Origin: CAZBSE01 sp964578625
Lineage (GTDB): Bacteria; Actinomycetota; Humimicrobiia; Humimicrobiales; Humimicrobiaceae
Reading direction: 5' to 3'
Assembly: GCA_964578625.1 (NCBI GenBank)
Contig: CAZODQ010000005.1
Span: 1 to 64,000, forward strand
DNA: 64,000 nt
The notes beneath the pieces were generated by a model. It had not been told where the DNA came from, searched no databases, and saw only the letters and a program-made list of their open reading frames with translations. This document shows, one piece after another, positions 34,452-43,230 of the stretch; position 1 is the first letter of the stretch; each line of letters starts with the position of its first letter. The position numbers and the translations under genes were made by a program.

Positions 34452-34868
34452 TTAAGACTCTTTTTTCTGCTGCCGGAGCATATCTTTCAAGGTGATTGAC
34501 TTAAAAACATCATAAAATTGTTTACTTGCTTTTTCCCATATTTTTCGTGCTACACAGTTTTTAGACCTATAACATATTTCAGGGCTCTTGATGCATTCGG
34601 CAATATCCAGTGACCCCTCTACAGCTGTTAGAATCTCACTTAATTTTATTTTTTCAGGAGGTCTTGCAAGAAAATATCCCCCGTGTGAACCACGGGTGGA
34701 TTTGATAAGACCTGCAATTTTTAGAGGTATTATCAACTGCCCTAAATATTTTAAAGATATATCCTGTGAGATGCTGATATCTTTTAAGAGTACTGGACCG
34801 GTATTATACCTCAATGAAAGCTCTAACATCAATCTGGTGCTGTATCTTCCTCTTGTAGAAAGTTTCAT
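34452..34868 (-). CDS. Rrf2-family transcriptional regulator
   Basis: A winged-helix regulator of 138 residues, opening MKLSTRGRYSTRLMLEL, with GGYFLARPPEKIKLSEIL typical of Rrf2/IscR. Three cysteines (Cys92, Cys99, Cys105) occupy the positions that hold an Fe-S cluster in IscR and related sensors, so it probably senses Fe-S or redox status. No iscS/iscU or cysteine biosynthesis genes are adjacent, so its targets are not evident; the Fe-S-rich operons at 15-27 kb are possible. Confidence 0.88.
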   Translation of the reverse strand: MKLSTRGRYSTRLMLELSLRYNTGPVLLKDISISQDISLKYLGQLIIPLKIAGLIKSTRGSHGGYFLARPPEKIKLSEILTAVEGSLDIAECIKSPEICYRSKNCVARKIWEKASKQFYDVFKSITLKDMLRQQKKES

Positions 34869-35014
34869 ATCAGGATCTAATTTTAATTCTTATTATTACT
34901 ATTATATTAATAGAATTACTTTTCTTTGTAAAATTTTAATTATATATAACAAGTATACGGGTGTTGTAATTTTTGTTAGAATGTTTAAATATTGACAGGG
35001 GAGATTAAAAGACA

Positions 35015-35500
35015 ATGGCTAATATGTGGCTTGAGATATTTTTAGGTAAGGTAGGGAAATATATTATTATCTTTCTCACCAGGTATTATTATTTTATTAT
35101 CCCGTTCATAATAGCGTATGGGATTTTTATGGCTTTATCTTCGTATAATTTTAAGAGAATTGAAAAAATAGTTGACCGGGAAATATTAAATCAGTCTAAA
35201 AAGATATTGAAAGAAGTTCCGGATATCAATTACGTAGATCTGGTTGACAGAATAGAAATTCCCTGGAAAAAGATTGTAAAGACTTATTCTTTTTTACCAT
35301 ATATATCACTGGAATCAGGTTTGTGGGTAAGGAAGATAGATGCGGTATTGATAAGGGATACTATCATGCAGGATGAAAAAAAAATAAGACTAGTCCTTGA
35401 AAGAAATGGTATTTACAATTTCCAGGAGAAATCAATAGAACCGAGAAATCTGTATATAGAAAATATCCACAGGATCACCAGAAGAAAAGATTTTAAGTGA
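35015..35500 (+). CDS. Unrecognised membrane-anchored protein
   Basis: I do not recognise this 161-residue protein. One or two hydrophobic stretches lie near the N-terminus (about residues 12-45, FLTRYYYFIIPFIIAYGIFM), followed by a basic/acidic cytoplasmic-looking part without clear motifs. It ends two bases before the stop of the convergent GatC-like gene. The upstream 146 bases are A/T-rich with no clear promoter. Codon use looks like that of the neighbours, supporting a real gene. Confidence 0.5.
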   Translation: MANMWLEIFLGKVGKYIIIFLTRYYYFIIPFIIAYGIFMALSSYNFKRIEKIVDREILNQSKKILKEVPDINYVDLVDRIEIPWKKIVKTYSFLPYISLESGLWVRKIDAVLIRDTIMQDEKKIRLVLERNGIYNFQEKSIEPRNLYIENIHRITRRKDFK

Positions 35501-35502
35501 TT

Positions 35503-36804
35503 TTATGAGAACAGGTTAAATATAGGCTGTATGATTTTAAGTAAGATCCAGAAAAATATATTGGAACTGCTGCTGATACCTGAAAGTCTTTTATAGCCAT
35601 CAATTAATTCCATATCGTGTTTTAGAAAAAAATCGGTAAATAAATGTCCCATGTCGGTTGTTATCCACAGGACTATTGGGATTATAATTACTGCTATAAT
35701 GAAACTTCGGAATATGTCACCCCTTGATGGAATGATGATCCAAAGCAGTATAAAGGGGATTATTATAATGTCAGCATTTGGGAGTACTGCATTTCCAGGA
35801 AGGACAGTCGAGATATAAACAGTCAGGGGGATAATAATGACCGATAAAACAATCACTGAAGGCTGGCCTACTAGAATTATAGGATCCAGGCCGATGTAAA
35901 CTTCTCTTTTTGTTATTTTTCGCCTGATGAATTCTTTTATTCCATAAACTATAGGGACAAGACCCTTTAGAAGAATGTTTACTGTTCTGGGTAGAAGTAT
36001 CATTATAATAGATAAAGATATACCGCTTGACAGGGCATACAAAACATTTGGACCCGGATTCGAAAAAAGGTTCTTGTATTTTGTGATAAGGCCGATTATA
36101 AATCCAAGAATAAAACCCATTATAATAGGTTCCGAGATAATCCCAAGCTTATACTGTATCTTTTCATAAGAGATATGGATTCTTTTAATGAATGGGATCC
36201 TGTTGAAGATAATGTTGAAGAGATGTGAAACTGGTGCCCAGCAGATAGTATGAGCCTGAGGATTGGAAACACCTCTGAGCCCGAAATAACTCTCGGTATA
36301 GATTGTATAAATATCTGATAATACGAAAGTTACGACAGCGATTATTAATGCAATCAATATTCCAAACCATTTTATTTCTGTGATATAAAATATGATCGAG
36401 CCTGTCAGCAGGAAACTCCAATAATTCCAGATATCTATATTTATAGTTCTTGTAAATCTCAGGGAAAGCATGACAATATTTAAAATAAAAACAGCTATTA
36501 TTATCTGAAGGATTATAGGAGAGTTTAAAATAACGGCTTTGGTGACAAGCCAGCCTGCATCAATGATCTCGAACTCCTTTGGGGAATTTACAAGTATAGT
36601 ATTTATAATGGGTTCAAAGAAATTAACAAAAAGAGTGAGCAGTATTGAAACACCGGTCAGACCGATAAAAATAAATATACAGTTCTTTAGGTTATCGAGG
36701 GGTTTTCTGTCTGTAATCAGACTAATTATCAGTAATATTATGGGGATTATTATTACAGGTCCCAGTTCTATTATATATTCCAAAATTCTGTATGTGATGG
36801 GCAT
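35503..36804 (-). CDS. GatC-like PTS membrane component (EIIC, galactitol family)
   Basis: A highly hydrophobic protein of 433 residues, about ten membrane segments. It follows the pattern of E. coli GatC through most of its length: IDAGW, INIDIWNYWSFLLTG, and especially YIGLDPIILVGQPSV and PLTVYISTVLPGNAVLP. GatC imports and, with partner proteins, phosphorylates galactitol. No EIIA, EIIB, HPr or EI gene is nearby, so it either works with distant partners or as a non-phosphorylating permease. Neighbours (Rrf2 regulator, DUF3786 protein) give no substrate clue. Confidence 0.75.
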   Translation of the reverse strand: MPITYRILEYIIELGPVIIIPIILLIISLITDRKPLDNLKNCIFIFIGLTGVSILLTLFVNFFEPIINTILVNSPKEFEIIDAGWLVTKAVILNSPIILQIIIAVFILNIVMLSLRFTRTINIDIWNYWSFLLTGSIIFYITEIKWFGILIALIIAVVTFVLSDIYTIYTESYFGLRGVSNPQAHTICWAPVSHLFNIIFNRIPFIKRIHISYEKIQYKLGIISEPIIMGFILGFIIGLITKYKNLFSNPGPNVLYALSSGISLSIIMILLPRTVNILLKGLVPIVYGIKEFIRRKITKREVYIGLDPIILVGQPSVIVLSVIIIPLTVYISTVLPGNAVLPNADIIIIPFILLWIIIPSRGDIFRSFIIAVIIIPIVLWITTDMGHLFTDFFLKHDMELIDGYKRLSGISSSSNIFFWILLKIIQPIFNLFS

Positions 36805-36875
36805 AAAATAAAAGTTTTAAATTTTTAATGATGTTATATTATACTTACTATTTGGTATAAAAAAAAGGAACTGTT

Positions 36876-37538
36876 GTGAACGAATTAAATGTCAACATGC
36901 CTTCCGAAGCAGCACGGTATATCAATAAGAGCAGGGATAATTTTAAAAAACTATATGATCGGATGTTTGAAGCATTATCAGACAGAGATATAAATAGTAT
37001 TTTAAATAACACAGTCTCCCGGCTCACGGGCAATAAAAAGATCAAGCTGTTCTTTTTTGAAAGGGAGGTTATAGTTGATTTAGATGAAAATAATATCTAT
37101 TACTCCGGAAATAAGAAAGCGGGCATAGGAGAAGCTCTGGATAAATACTCATCTTCTCTTATTTTACATTATATGCTTAATGCGGATGGGACTCCGCTTA
37201 CCGGTGAGTGGATATCTTACAGGGAACTGCCGGGAGGACTTTTTTACTGGAAGACAATTCCTGCAGTACTGGAACCTCTGGTAAAAGAATATGGAAGTAA
37301 TGGGGATAGATTTTTAAAAAAAGCATTTAAAATCGGCGGTGAAAAACATACCGGATTTAAGTTCGGCTCGGTAATACACCCCTTTAAAATGTTTCCTGTA
37401 CTTATAATTCTTGATGAGAAGAGTGAGGAGTTTGAAGCAAGTGTTAGAATGTTGTTTGACGGAAGTGCTCCGTGCTATTTAAAGACCGATGTGGTCAAAT
37501 TGATCATAATCTATATTGTAAATAAGCTCTTGAACTGA
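36876..37538 (+). CDS. DUF3786 domain protein
   Basis: A 220-residue soluble protein with the DUF3786 signature LILHYMLNADGTPLTGEW followed by SYRELPGGLFYWK. This family is common in strict anaerobes and often sits near corrinoid or C1 genes; its function is unknown. The start is GTG 36876 with AAAAGGAA upstream. It is divergent from the GatC-like gene. Confidence 0.75.
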   Translation: MNELNVNMPSEAARYINKSRDNFKKLYDRMFEALSDRDINSILNNTVSRLTGNKKIKLFFFEREVIVDLDENNIYYSGNKKAGIGEALDKYSSSLILHYMLNADGTPLTGEWISYRELPGGLFYWKTIPAVLEPLVKEYGSNGDRFLKKAFKIGGEKHTGFKFGSVIHPFKMFPVLIILDEKSEEFEASVRMLFDGSAPCYLKTDVVKLIIIYIVNKLLN

Positions 37539-37571
37539 GGCAGATGATTTTAGTTTAAAAATTGCCTTTTA
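37538..37571 (+). terminator. Possible rho-independent terminator after the DUF3786 gene
   Basis: AGGCA (37538-37542) and TGCCT (37563-37567) form an outer stem enclosing complementary ATTTTA/TAAAAAT stretches, followed by TTTT. The stem is A/T-rich and short, so this is tentative. Confidence 0.35.
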
Positions 37572-37655
37572 ACTAAATATGAACATTAAAGAGGTGTCTG
37601 TTTAGTAAATCCACTGTACTTTTAAATTTTAATCTTTTCTTATATAATAAGAAAA

Positions 37656-37680
37656 TGTTCACTCTTTGAACAATTGTGCA
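37656..37680 (+). promoter_or_regulatory. Candidate operator for the SorC-type regulator
   Basis: TGTTCA (37656-37661) and TGAACA (37667-37672) form an inverted repeat, followed at once by TGTGCA (37675-37680), which makes a second near-palindrome with TGAACA. It lies just after a TATAAT (37643-37648) and 20 bases before the regulator gene, a position fit for autoregulation. Confidence 0.5.
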
Positions 37681-37699
37681 AAATTTGGATTAATAAAAT

Positions 37700-38644
37700 A
37701 TGGACGGAGCAGAAAGAAAAAAATTAATCTCAAAGGTAGCAAGACTTTATTATATTGAGAGATTAACCCAGCAAAAAATAGCTGACAAATTAAATATTTC
37801 GAGAACAAAAGTATCCAGGTATTTAAATATAGCCAGGAAAGAAAAGATTGTAGAGATAAAAATAAATCCGCGGGTAGAGGATTATTCGGAGCTTGAGTAT
37901 GAAATAGAAAAAAAATTTAAAATAAAAGAATGTTCTGTGGTACCTTCTTTTAAAAATAAAGAAGAAGTACTTAAGATGATGGCAGATCCCCTTAATAATT
38001 TACTTGAAAGGATACTGGTAAACGGAAGTTATTTAGGGATTGGCTGGGGGAGCTCGCTAAAGGAAGTATCGGATTATATCAATGTCAATGGTAAATCTGA
38101 TATAAAAGTGGTCCCGATAATAGGAGGTCTCGGCAAGATAGGAACAGGGATACATACAAATTCTGTAGCTAAAAATATTGCAGACAAGCTGGGCAGTATA
38201 AGTTATATGATACATTCACCGGCTATTTTGGATAGCAGGGAGATAAGAGAGATAGTTGAAAAAGACAGCAATACCAGGGAAATAATCGAGCTGTCAGAGA
38301 AAATAGATACTGCACTTATAGGATTAAGCGATATTGGCCCCGATTCTACATTGATTAAAACAGGCAGTTTCAGTATGGAGGAATTCAGGTATTTAGGGAG
38401 CTTGGGTGTGATCGGAGACGTAAATCTCATTTTTATAAACAAAAGAGGTGAACATGTCCCAAATAAGATAGATGAAAGGATTGTAAGGATTTCACCTGAT
38501 AGATTAAAGAGGGTCAAAAATGTAATCGGAGTTGCTTTTGGCGGAAGAAAATTGCAAGTAATTGTTGGGGCACTAAAGGGAGGATTAATAAATGTACTGT
38601 TTACAGATGAAGAAACGGCAGATCATATTATAAAGTCAGGATAA
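37700..38644 (+). CDS. SorC-family sugar/effector-binding transcriptional regulator
   Basis: A 314-residue regulator. The N-terminal helix-turn-helix (YYIERLTQQKIADKLNISRT) is followed by a C-terminal sugar-phosphate-isomerase-like effector domain (SYLGIGWGSSLKEV, VPIIGGLGKIG, IGVAFGGRKLQVIVGALKG). SorC-family proteins usually bind phosphorylated sugars. This one is placed directly before E1 alpha of a 2-oxoacid dehydrogenase (3 bases apart), so it likely controls that operon. The effector is unknown. Confidence 0.88.
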   Translation: MDGAERKKLISKVARLYYIERLTQQKIADKLNISRTKVSRYLNIARKEKIVEIKINPRVEDYSELEYEIEKKFKIKECSVVPSFKNKEEVLKMMADPLNNLLERILVNGSYLGIGWGSSLKEVSDYINVNGKSDIKVVPIIGGLGKIGTGIHTNSVAKNIADKLGSISYMIHSPAILDSREIREIVEKDSNTREIIELSEKIDTALIGLSDIGPDSTLIKTGSFSMEEFRYLGSLGVIGDVNLIFINKRGEHVPNKIDERIVRISPDRLKRVKNVIGVAFGGRKLQVIVGALKGGLINVLFTDEETADHIIKSG

Positions 38645-38647
38645 ATC

Positions 38648-39685
38648 ATGGACAGAAATTTAAAAGCTAAAAAACTTTATATAAATATCGACGGTTTTAA
38701 AATTGAAGATAAATTCAGCCAGCTGGATGATAAGGTAAAAATTGAAATGCTTAGGAAAATGTATCAGATAAGACATTTTGAGGAGGAGACCGAGCAGTTT
38801 ATTATAAGAGGGATGATACACGGTACATGCCACCTTTATACTGGTGAAGAGGCGACAGCTGTAGGGGCGATTCAAGCTATAAAAAGTGACGATTATATTA
38901 CTTCTACTCATAGGGGTCATGGCCACTGTATAGCAAAAGGGTCAGACCTTAATATTATGATGGCTGAACTTCTGGGTAAGAGAACAGGATACTGCAAGGG
39001 TAAAGGCGGGTCAATGCATATAGCAGATGTTGATTCTGGAAATCTTGGAGCAAATGGAGTAGTGGGAGGAAGTATCGGCATTGCTACAGGGGCTGCACTT
39101 ACCTGTAAGATGAAAAAGAATGGAAGAATTACAGTATGTTTTTTTGGCGATGGTGCAGCTAACCTGGGGATATTTCACAGCTCCATCAACATGGCTTCCA
39201 TATGGAAATTGCCCGTAATTTACTTATGTGAAAATAATATTTACGGGATGTCAACATCAGTAAAAGAGGCACTTAATATAGAAAGAATATCAGACAGAAA
39301 AGCATCTTACGGAATCAAGGGTCTTACCATTGATGGTAATAATCTGATTGAAGTATTTAATACAGTTTCACATTTCGCAGATGAGTGCAGATACGGGAGA
39401 GGGCCGATTTTGATTGAAAGTCTGACTTACAGGTGGAAGGGACATTCTAAAAATGATGCCCAGGTTTATAGGAAGAAGGAGGAAATAAAACGCTGGATGA
39501 AAAGGGACCCTATAAGAATATATAAGAAAAATTTAATTGACAGGGGAATATTAACTGAAGAGATGGATAGGGATTTAGAAAAAGGAGTAATAGATCAACT
39601 GCAGAAAGCTATTAAATATGCCAAGGATAGTCCATTCCCAAAACCCTCAGAGGTTGAAGATGATGTATATGCAAAAGAGTATTAA
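38648..39685 (+). CDS. 2-oxoacid dehydrogenase E1 alpha (pyruvate/acetoin dehydrogenase type)
   Basis: A thiamin-diphosphate subunit of 345 residues. The ThDP motif runs FGDGAANLGIFHSSIN, with NNIYGMS after it. STHRGHGHCIAKG and KGGSMHIADVDSG are typical of the alpha subunits of acetoin (AcoA) and pyruvate dehydrogenase complexes. It pairs with the E1 beta encoded next to decarboxylate a 2-oxoacid and transfer the acyl group to E2 lipoate. Whether pyruvate or acetoin is the substrate cannot be told; no acetoin-specific accessory genes are present, so pyruvate is my preference. Confidence 0.9.
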   Translation: MDRNLKAKKLYINIDGFKIEDKFSQLDDKVKIEMLRKMYQIRHFEEETEQFIIRGMIHGTCHLYTGEEATAVGAIQAIKSDDYITSTHRGHGHCIAKGSDLNIMMAELLGKRTGYCKGKGGSMHIADVDSGNLGANGVVGGSIGIATGAALTCKMKKNGRITVCFFGDGAANLGIFHSSINMASIWKLPVIYLCENNIYGMSTSVKEALNIERISDRKASYGIKGLTIDGNNLIEVFNTVSHFADECRYGRGPILIESLTYRWKGHSKNDAQVYRKKEEIKRWMKRDPIRIYKKNLIDRGILTEEMDRDLEKGVIDQLQKAIKYAKDSPFPKPSEVEDDVYAKEY

Positions 39686-39727
39686 TATTATTAATAACAA
39701 TCCTTGATTTATGGAGATATTTCTACA

Positions 39728-40717
39728 GTGAGAAGAGAATTAACTTATGCTGAAGCAATAAGAGAAGCAATGCAGCAGAAAATGCGGGAGGATGATAACG
39801 TATACCTTATCGGAGAGGATATAGCAGAATATGGCGGAGCATTTGCTGTGACTGCAGGTATGCTGGAGGAATTTGGTAAAGAAAGGATAAGAAACACTCC
39901 TATATCCGAAGCTGCCATAATAGGTGTTGCCACCGGAAGTGCTGTTACTGGGATGAGGCCGGTAGCTGAGATAATGTTTTCGGATTTTATAACTATAGCT
40001 ATGAACCAGATCGTAAATCAGGCTGCAAAAATAAGGTATATGTTTGGAGGAAAGGCTAAAGTACCGATGGTAATAAGAACAGCCGGGGGTGGCGGGACCG
40101 GCGCTGCTGCCCAGCATTCGCAAAGCCTGGAAGCGCTTGTTGCTCATATTCCCGGGCTTAAGGTTGTTATGCCGTCCTGTCCTTATGATGCAAAGGGTCT
40201 TCTAATCTCATCAATAAATGACGATAATCCGGTGATTTTCATAGAGCACAAGCTGCTTTATAAAAATAAAAAGTGTATTCAAAACGTCCCTCTTAAGATG
40301 TATGAAATACCATTGGGTAAAGGGGACATTAAAAGAGAGGGCAGTGATATAAGCGTGGTTGCGACTTCCTATATGGTACAGAAATCATTGGAAGTGGCTG
40401 AAAAATTATCAGGAGAGAAGGGTATTGAATGCGAAGTAATAGATGTAAGGACACTCAGACCTCTTGATATCAATATTATATTGGATTCAATCAAAAAGAC
40501 AGGAAGGCTTCTGTGCGTGGAAGAAGCACCGGTTTTCGGAGGTTTTATGGGAGAAGTCTCAGCACAGGTGGCCGAAAAAGGATTTGACTGGCTGGATGCT
40601 CCTATAGTCAGAGTTGCAGGCAGGAACTGCCCTGTTCCATACAGTCTGGTACTTGAACAGGAAATGATTCCGAGTATTGAAAGGATTGAAAGAGGGATCC
40701 TGGATTTTTTTGAATAA
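39728..40717 (+). CDS. 2-oxoacid dehydrogenase E1 beta
   Basis: About 329 residues, from GTG 39728, which gives the usual N-terminus RRELTYAEAIREAM; a TTG at 39704 has no ribosome binding site, while GGAG is at 39713-39716. IGEDIAEYGGAF, GSAVTGMRPVAEIMF and AEKGFDWLDAPIVRVAG are conserved E1 beta blocks. It forms the heterotetramer with E1 alpha and contributes to ThDP binding. The gene is followed by the E2 gene after 81 bases. Confidence 0.92.
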   Translation: MRRELTYAEAIREAMQQKMREDDNVYLIGEDIAEYGGAFAVTAGMLEEFGKERIRNTPISEAAIIGVATGSAVTGMRPVAEIMFSDFITIAMNQIVNQAAKIRYMFGGKAKVPMVIRTAGGGGTGAAAQHSQSLEALVAHIPGLKVVMPSCPYDAKGLLISSINDDNPVIFIEHKLLYKNKKCIQNVPLKMYEIPLGKGDIKREGSDISVVATSYMVQKSLEVAEKLSGEKGIECEVIDVRTLRPLDINIILDSIKKTGRLLCVEEAPVFGGFMGEVSAQVAEKGFDWLDAPIVRVAGRNCPVPYSLVLEQEMIPSIERIERGILDFFE

Positions 40718-40798
40718 AACCCGGTATTTTATTAGATTTCAATATGCTATTATAAGTATTACTGTAAGTTTAATATTTATTATGTAAGGGATTGAATT

Positions 40799-42037
40799 AT
40801 GCATGAAGTTATTATGCCTAAACTGGGTCTTACCATGGAGACCGGCAGAATAGAAAAATGGCATAAAAAGGAAGGAGATAAAGTAGAAACAGGAGAAGTA
40901 CTTTTTGAAGTTATGACTGATAAGGTAACAATCGAAGTAGAGTCATATAATTCGGGTACTTTATTGAAGATACTCAGAAATGAAGGCGAAGATGTTCCTG
41001 TAACCGAAGTGGTAGCGTATATTGGCGAGGAAGGTGAAAAGGTCCCTGAATCCTGGTTAAAAAAGGAAACTGTAAAAAAATCCAAGGGGACTGGATTGAA
41101 AGAGACGGTGGAGTCAAAGAGTAGAGAGAAAAAAATAAATAAAATCCCGGAGAAAGAAAAAAGAGTAAAAATATCACCACTGGCAAGAAAAATCGCCGAA
41201 GATAGGGGTATCGATTACAGGTCAGAAGAAATTAAAGGCTCCGGGCCGGGAGGAAGAATAGTAAAAGAAGATATATTAGACTATGATATAGCAAAGCAAA
41301 AAGCAGAAAAGAAAGCTCCGGTATCTCACCCGGAAACTATTGCTGTAAAATCGTCTAGCAAGATCAAGGGGATAAGAAAGATAGTAGCTGAACGTATGAG
41401 TTATTCCAAGTCAACTATTCCCCATATAGTTTTAAATACAGAAGCTGACGTTACAAGACTTGTGGAGCTGAGGGAAAAGCTTAAGGAAGAGATGATAAAA
41501 AAATACGGAGTAAAAATAACTTATACTGATTTTATATTAAAAGCAGCTGCTATTGCGCTGAGGGAAAATTTGGAAGTAAATTCAACTTTTTCCAATGGAA
41601 ATTATATAATATACGATGAAGTGAATGTGGGTGTAGCAGTTTCACTGGAGGAAGGGCTTATAGTCCCCAGTATTATCAATTGTGATAAACTGGAAATCCT
41701 GGATATTGCAAAAAAAAGAGTTGAACTGGTGGAAAAAGCACGGGAAGGAAAACTCAGGCTGGAGGAAATCTCAAATGGTACGTTTACAGTCACTAATTTA
41801 GGAATGTACGGCATAAGGTCTTTTTCACCTATAATAAATCCTCCTCAAGCGGCAATACTTGCAGTTGGTGAAATTTATGTCAAGCCTGCAGTAGTAAAGG
41901 GAAAGATCGAACCGAAATCCTTTATAAACCTTTCTGTTTCATGTGATCATAGAATAATTGATGGAACAGTCGGAGCAAAATTCCTAAGGAGAGTAGTAGA
42001 ATTTATAGAGGACCCTGATAAAATAGCTATTAATTAG
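40799..42037 (+). CDS. Dihydrolipoyl acyltransferase E2
   Basis: A 412-residue core subunit with one lipoyl domain (residues 1-75; lipoylated Lys in EVMTDKVTIEV). A charged hinge follows, then a peripheral-subunit-binding domain (ISPLARKIAEDRGID), another hinge, and the catalytic domain ending in DHRIIDG with the active-site His and Asp. It transfers the acyl group to CoA and its lipoate needs LipB, encoded just downstream. Confidence 0.93.
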   Translation: MHEVIMPKLGLTMETGRIEKWHKKEGDKVETGEVLFEVMTDKVTIEVESYNSGTLLKILRNEGEDVPVTEVVAYIGEEGEKVPESWLKKETVKKSKGTGLKETVESKSREKKINKIPEKEKRVKISPLARKIAEDRGIDYRSEEIKGSGPGGRIVKEDILDYDIAKQKAEKKAPVSHPETIAVKSSSKIKGIRKIVAERMSYSKSTIPHIVLNTEADVTRLVELREKLKEEMIKKYGVKITYTDFILKAAAIALRENLEVNSTFSNGNYIIYDEVNVGVAVSLEEGLIVPSIINCDKLEILDIAKKRVELVEKAREGKLRLEEISNGTFTVTNLGMYGIRSFSPIINPPQAAILAVGEIYVKPAVVKGKIEPKSFINLSVSCDHRIIDGTVGAKFLRRVVEFIEDPDKIAIN

Positions 42038-42055
42038 TTCTAGTAATTTTTAAAG

Positions 42056-42400
42056 ATGAAAGACAAACAGGCAAAAATAGTATTATTTTGTGTTAATTGT
42101 AATAAGGAATCATCACATACGGTATATTATATAGGGAACTATCTGCGGAGTGTTATTTGTGACAGCTGCGGTAAAAAAATAGAGATTGACAGACGTCACC
42201 TACGGACTGTGTTTGCTGAAGACTTTATAAACAGAATTTTAACCAAACCGCATAGGATGACTGAAGACATGAAAAAAGCAATAGCGACACTTATGCCTTT
42301 CCTGCCCAAGAGGCTTTTCAGAGAGCCTCTGAAAGTAATGAAAGAAATATATGCAGTGTTGAAAAAGGAAAACGGCAATAAAAAGAAAAATAGTGGATAA
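42056..42400 (+). CDS. Small zinc-ribbon-like protein of unknown function
   Basis: A 114-residue protein with two CxxC pairs (FCVNCNK and ICDSCGK) that should bind zinc, followed by a basic helical region with KPHRMTEDMKKAIATLMPF. It starts 18 bases after the E2 stop and could be the last gene of the dehydrogenase operon. I know no function for it. Confidence 0.6.
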   Translation: MKDKQAKIVLFCVNCNKESSHTVYYIGNYLRSVICDSCGKKIEIDRRHLRTVFAEDFINRILTKPHRMTEDMKKAIATLMPFLPKRLFREPLKVMKEIYAVLKKENGNKKKNSG

Positions 42401-42402
42401 TT

Positions 42403-43137
42403 TTAAAAAAGCTGAATTATTTTTGACACTGGTATTTTAAAAGTGTCTCTAATGCTGTGTAGTATTTGTTCTTTGACATCACAAACAGGGATGGGGCGGT
42501 TTAGGATTTTTTTTATTGAAGTCGGAGGGTGATCTTTTAAACCGCAGGCGGTTATATTATCAAAGTATTTTAAATCGTTATTTACATTTAATGAAAACCC
42601 ATGAAGAGTTATCCATTTTTTAACTTTCAGGCCAATTGATGCTATTTTAGAATTGTTGACAAATATACCCCTGTGTCTGCTTAATCTGATTCCTCGTATA
42701 TTATAACCGGCGAGTACATCTATTATGACCTGTTCAAGATTATGGACAAAAAAGGATAAATCTTTTTTTATCATGGCCAGATTTAAAATTGTATAACAGA
42801 CAATCTGACCTGGTGTATGGAGGGTAATATCACCCCCGCGGTCGGATTGGACCAGTTCTATATTTTGGTCTTTAAGTTTTTCCCTGCTTGCAAGTAAATT
42901 TGCGGTATTTCTGTTGCTTCCTGTAGTTATGACAGGGTAATGCTCAAGAAGTAATATTACACCGGGGCTGTTATTTGATCTTATAAGTTCAAAAAGTCCT
43001 ATTTGAAGATTATAAGCATTATTATAGTGAATGAGACCGAGATCAAAACTTAAAATACTTTTTTGTGTATCTTTGTAGCTGATACTATCAATTATTTTAT
43101 TAATATTAAGCAGAGTTTTTTGTCTTAACATTTCCAT
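42403..43137 (-). CDS. lipB: Octanoyltransferase LipB
   Basis: LipB moves octanoyl groups from acyl carrier protein to lipoyl domains, the first step of lipoate synthesis. The 244-residue product has DRGGDITLHTPGQIVCY, the catalytic Lys region SIGLKVKKWITLHGFSLN, and catalytic Cys in TACGLKDHP. It lies on the opposite strand between E2 and the lipoamide dehydrogenase, functionally linked to both. No lipA is in the window. The N-terminal about 40 residues are longer than usual. Confidence 0.92.
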   Translation of the reverse strand: MEMLRQKTLLNINKIIDSISYKDTQKSILSFDLGLIHYNNAYNLQIGLFELIRSNNSPGVILLLEHYPVITTGSNRNTANLLASREKLKDQNIELVQSDRGGDITLHTPGQIVCYTILNLAMIKKDLSFFVHNLEQVIIDVLAGYNIRGIRLSRHRGIFVNNSKIASIGLKVKKWITLHGFSLNVNNDLKYFDNITACGLKDHPPTSIKKILNRPIPVCDVKEQILHSIRDTFKIPVSKIIQLF

Positions 43138-43230
43138 AAATTAAAAGATTGTAATTATTTAACTTATTTTATCATATAAATTTATATATTTTTTAATATA
43201 CCAGCAATTGATGAAAGGAGTTTTTAGACT

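Noticed and set aside
35661..35669. Perfect DnaA box TTATCCACA
   Set aside because: Single copy inside the GatC-like coding sequence, without a cluster of further boxes or an AT-rich unwinding element; no sign of an origin.
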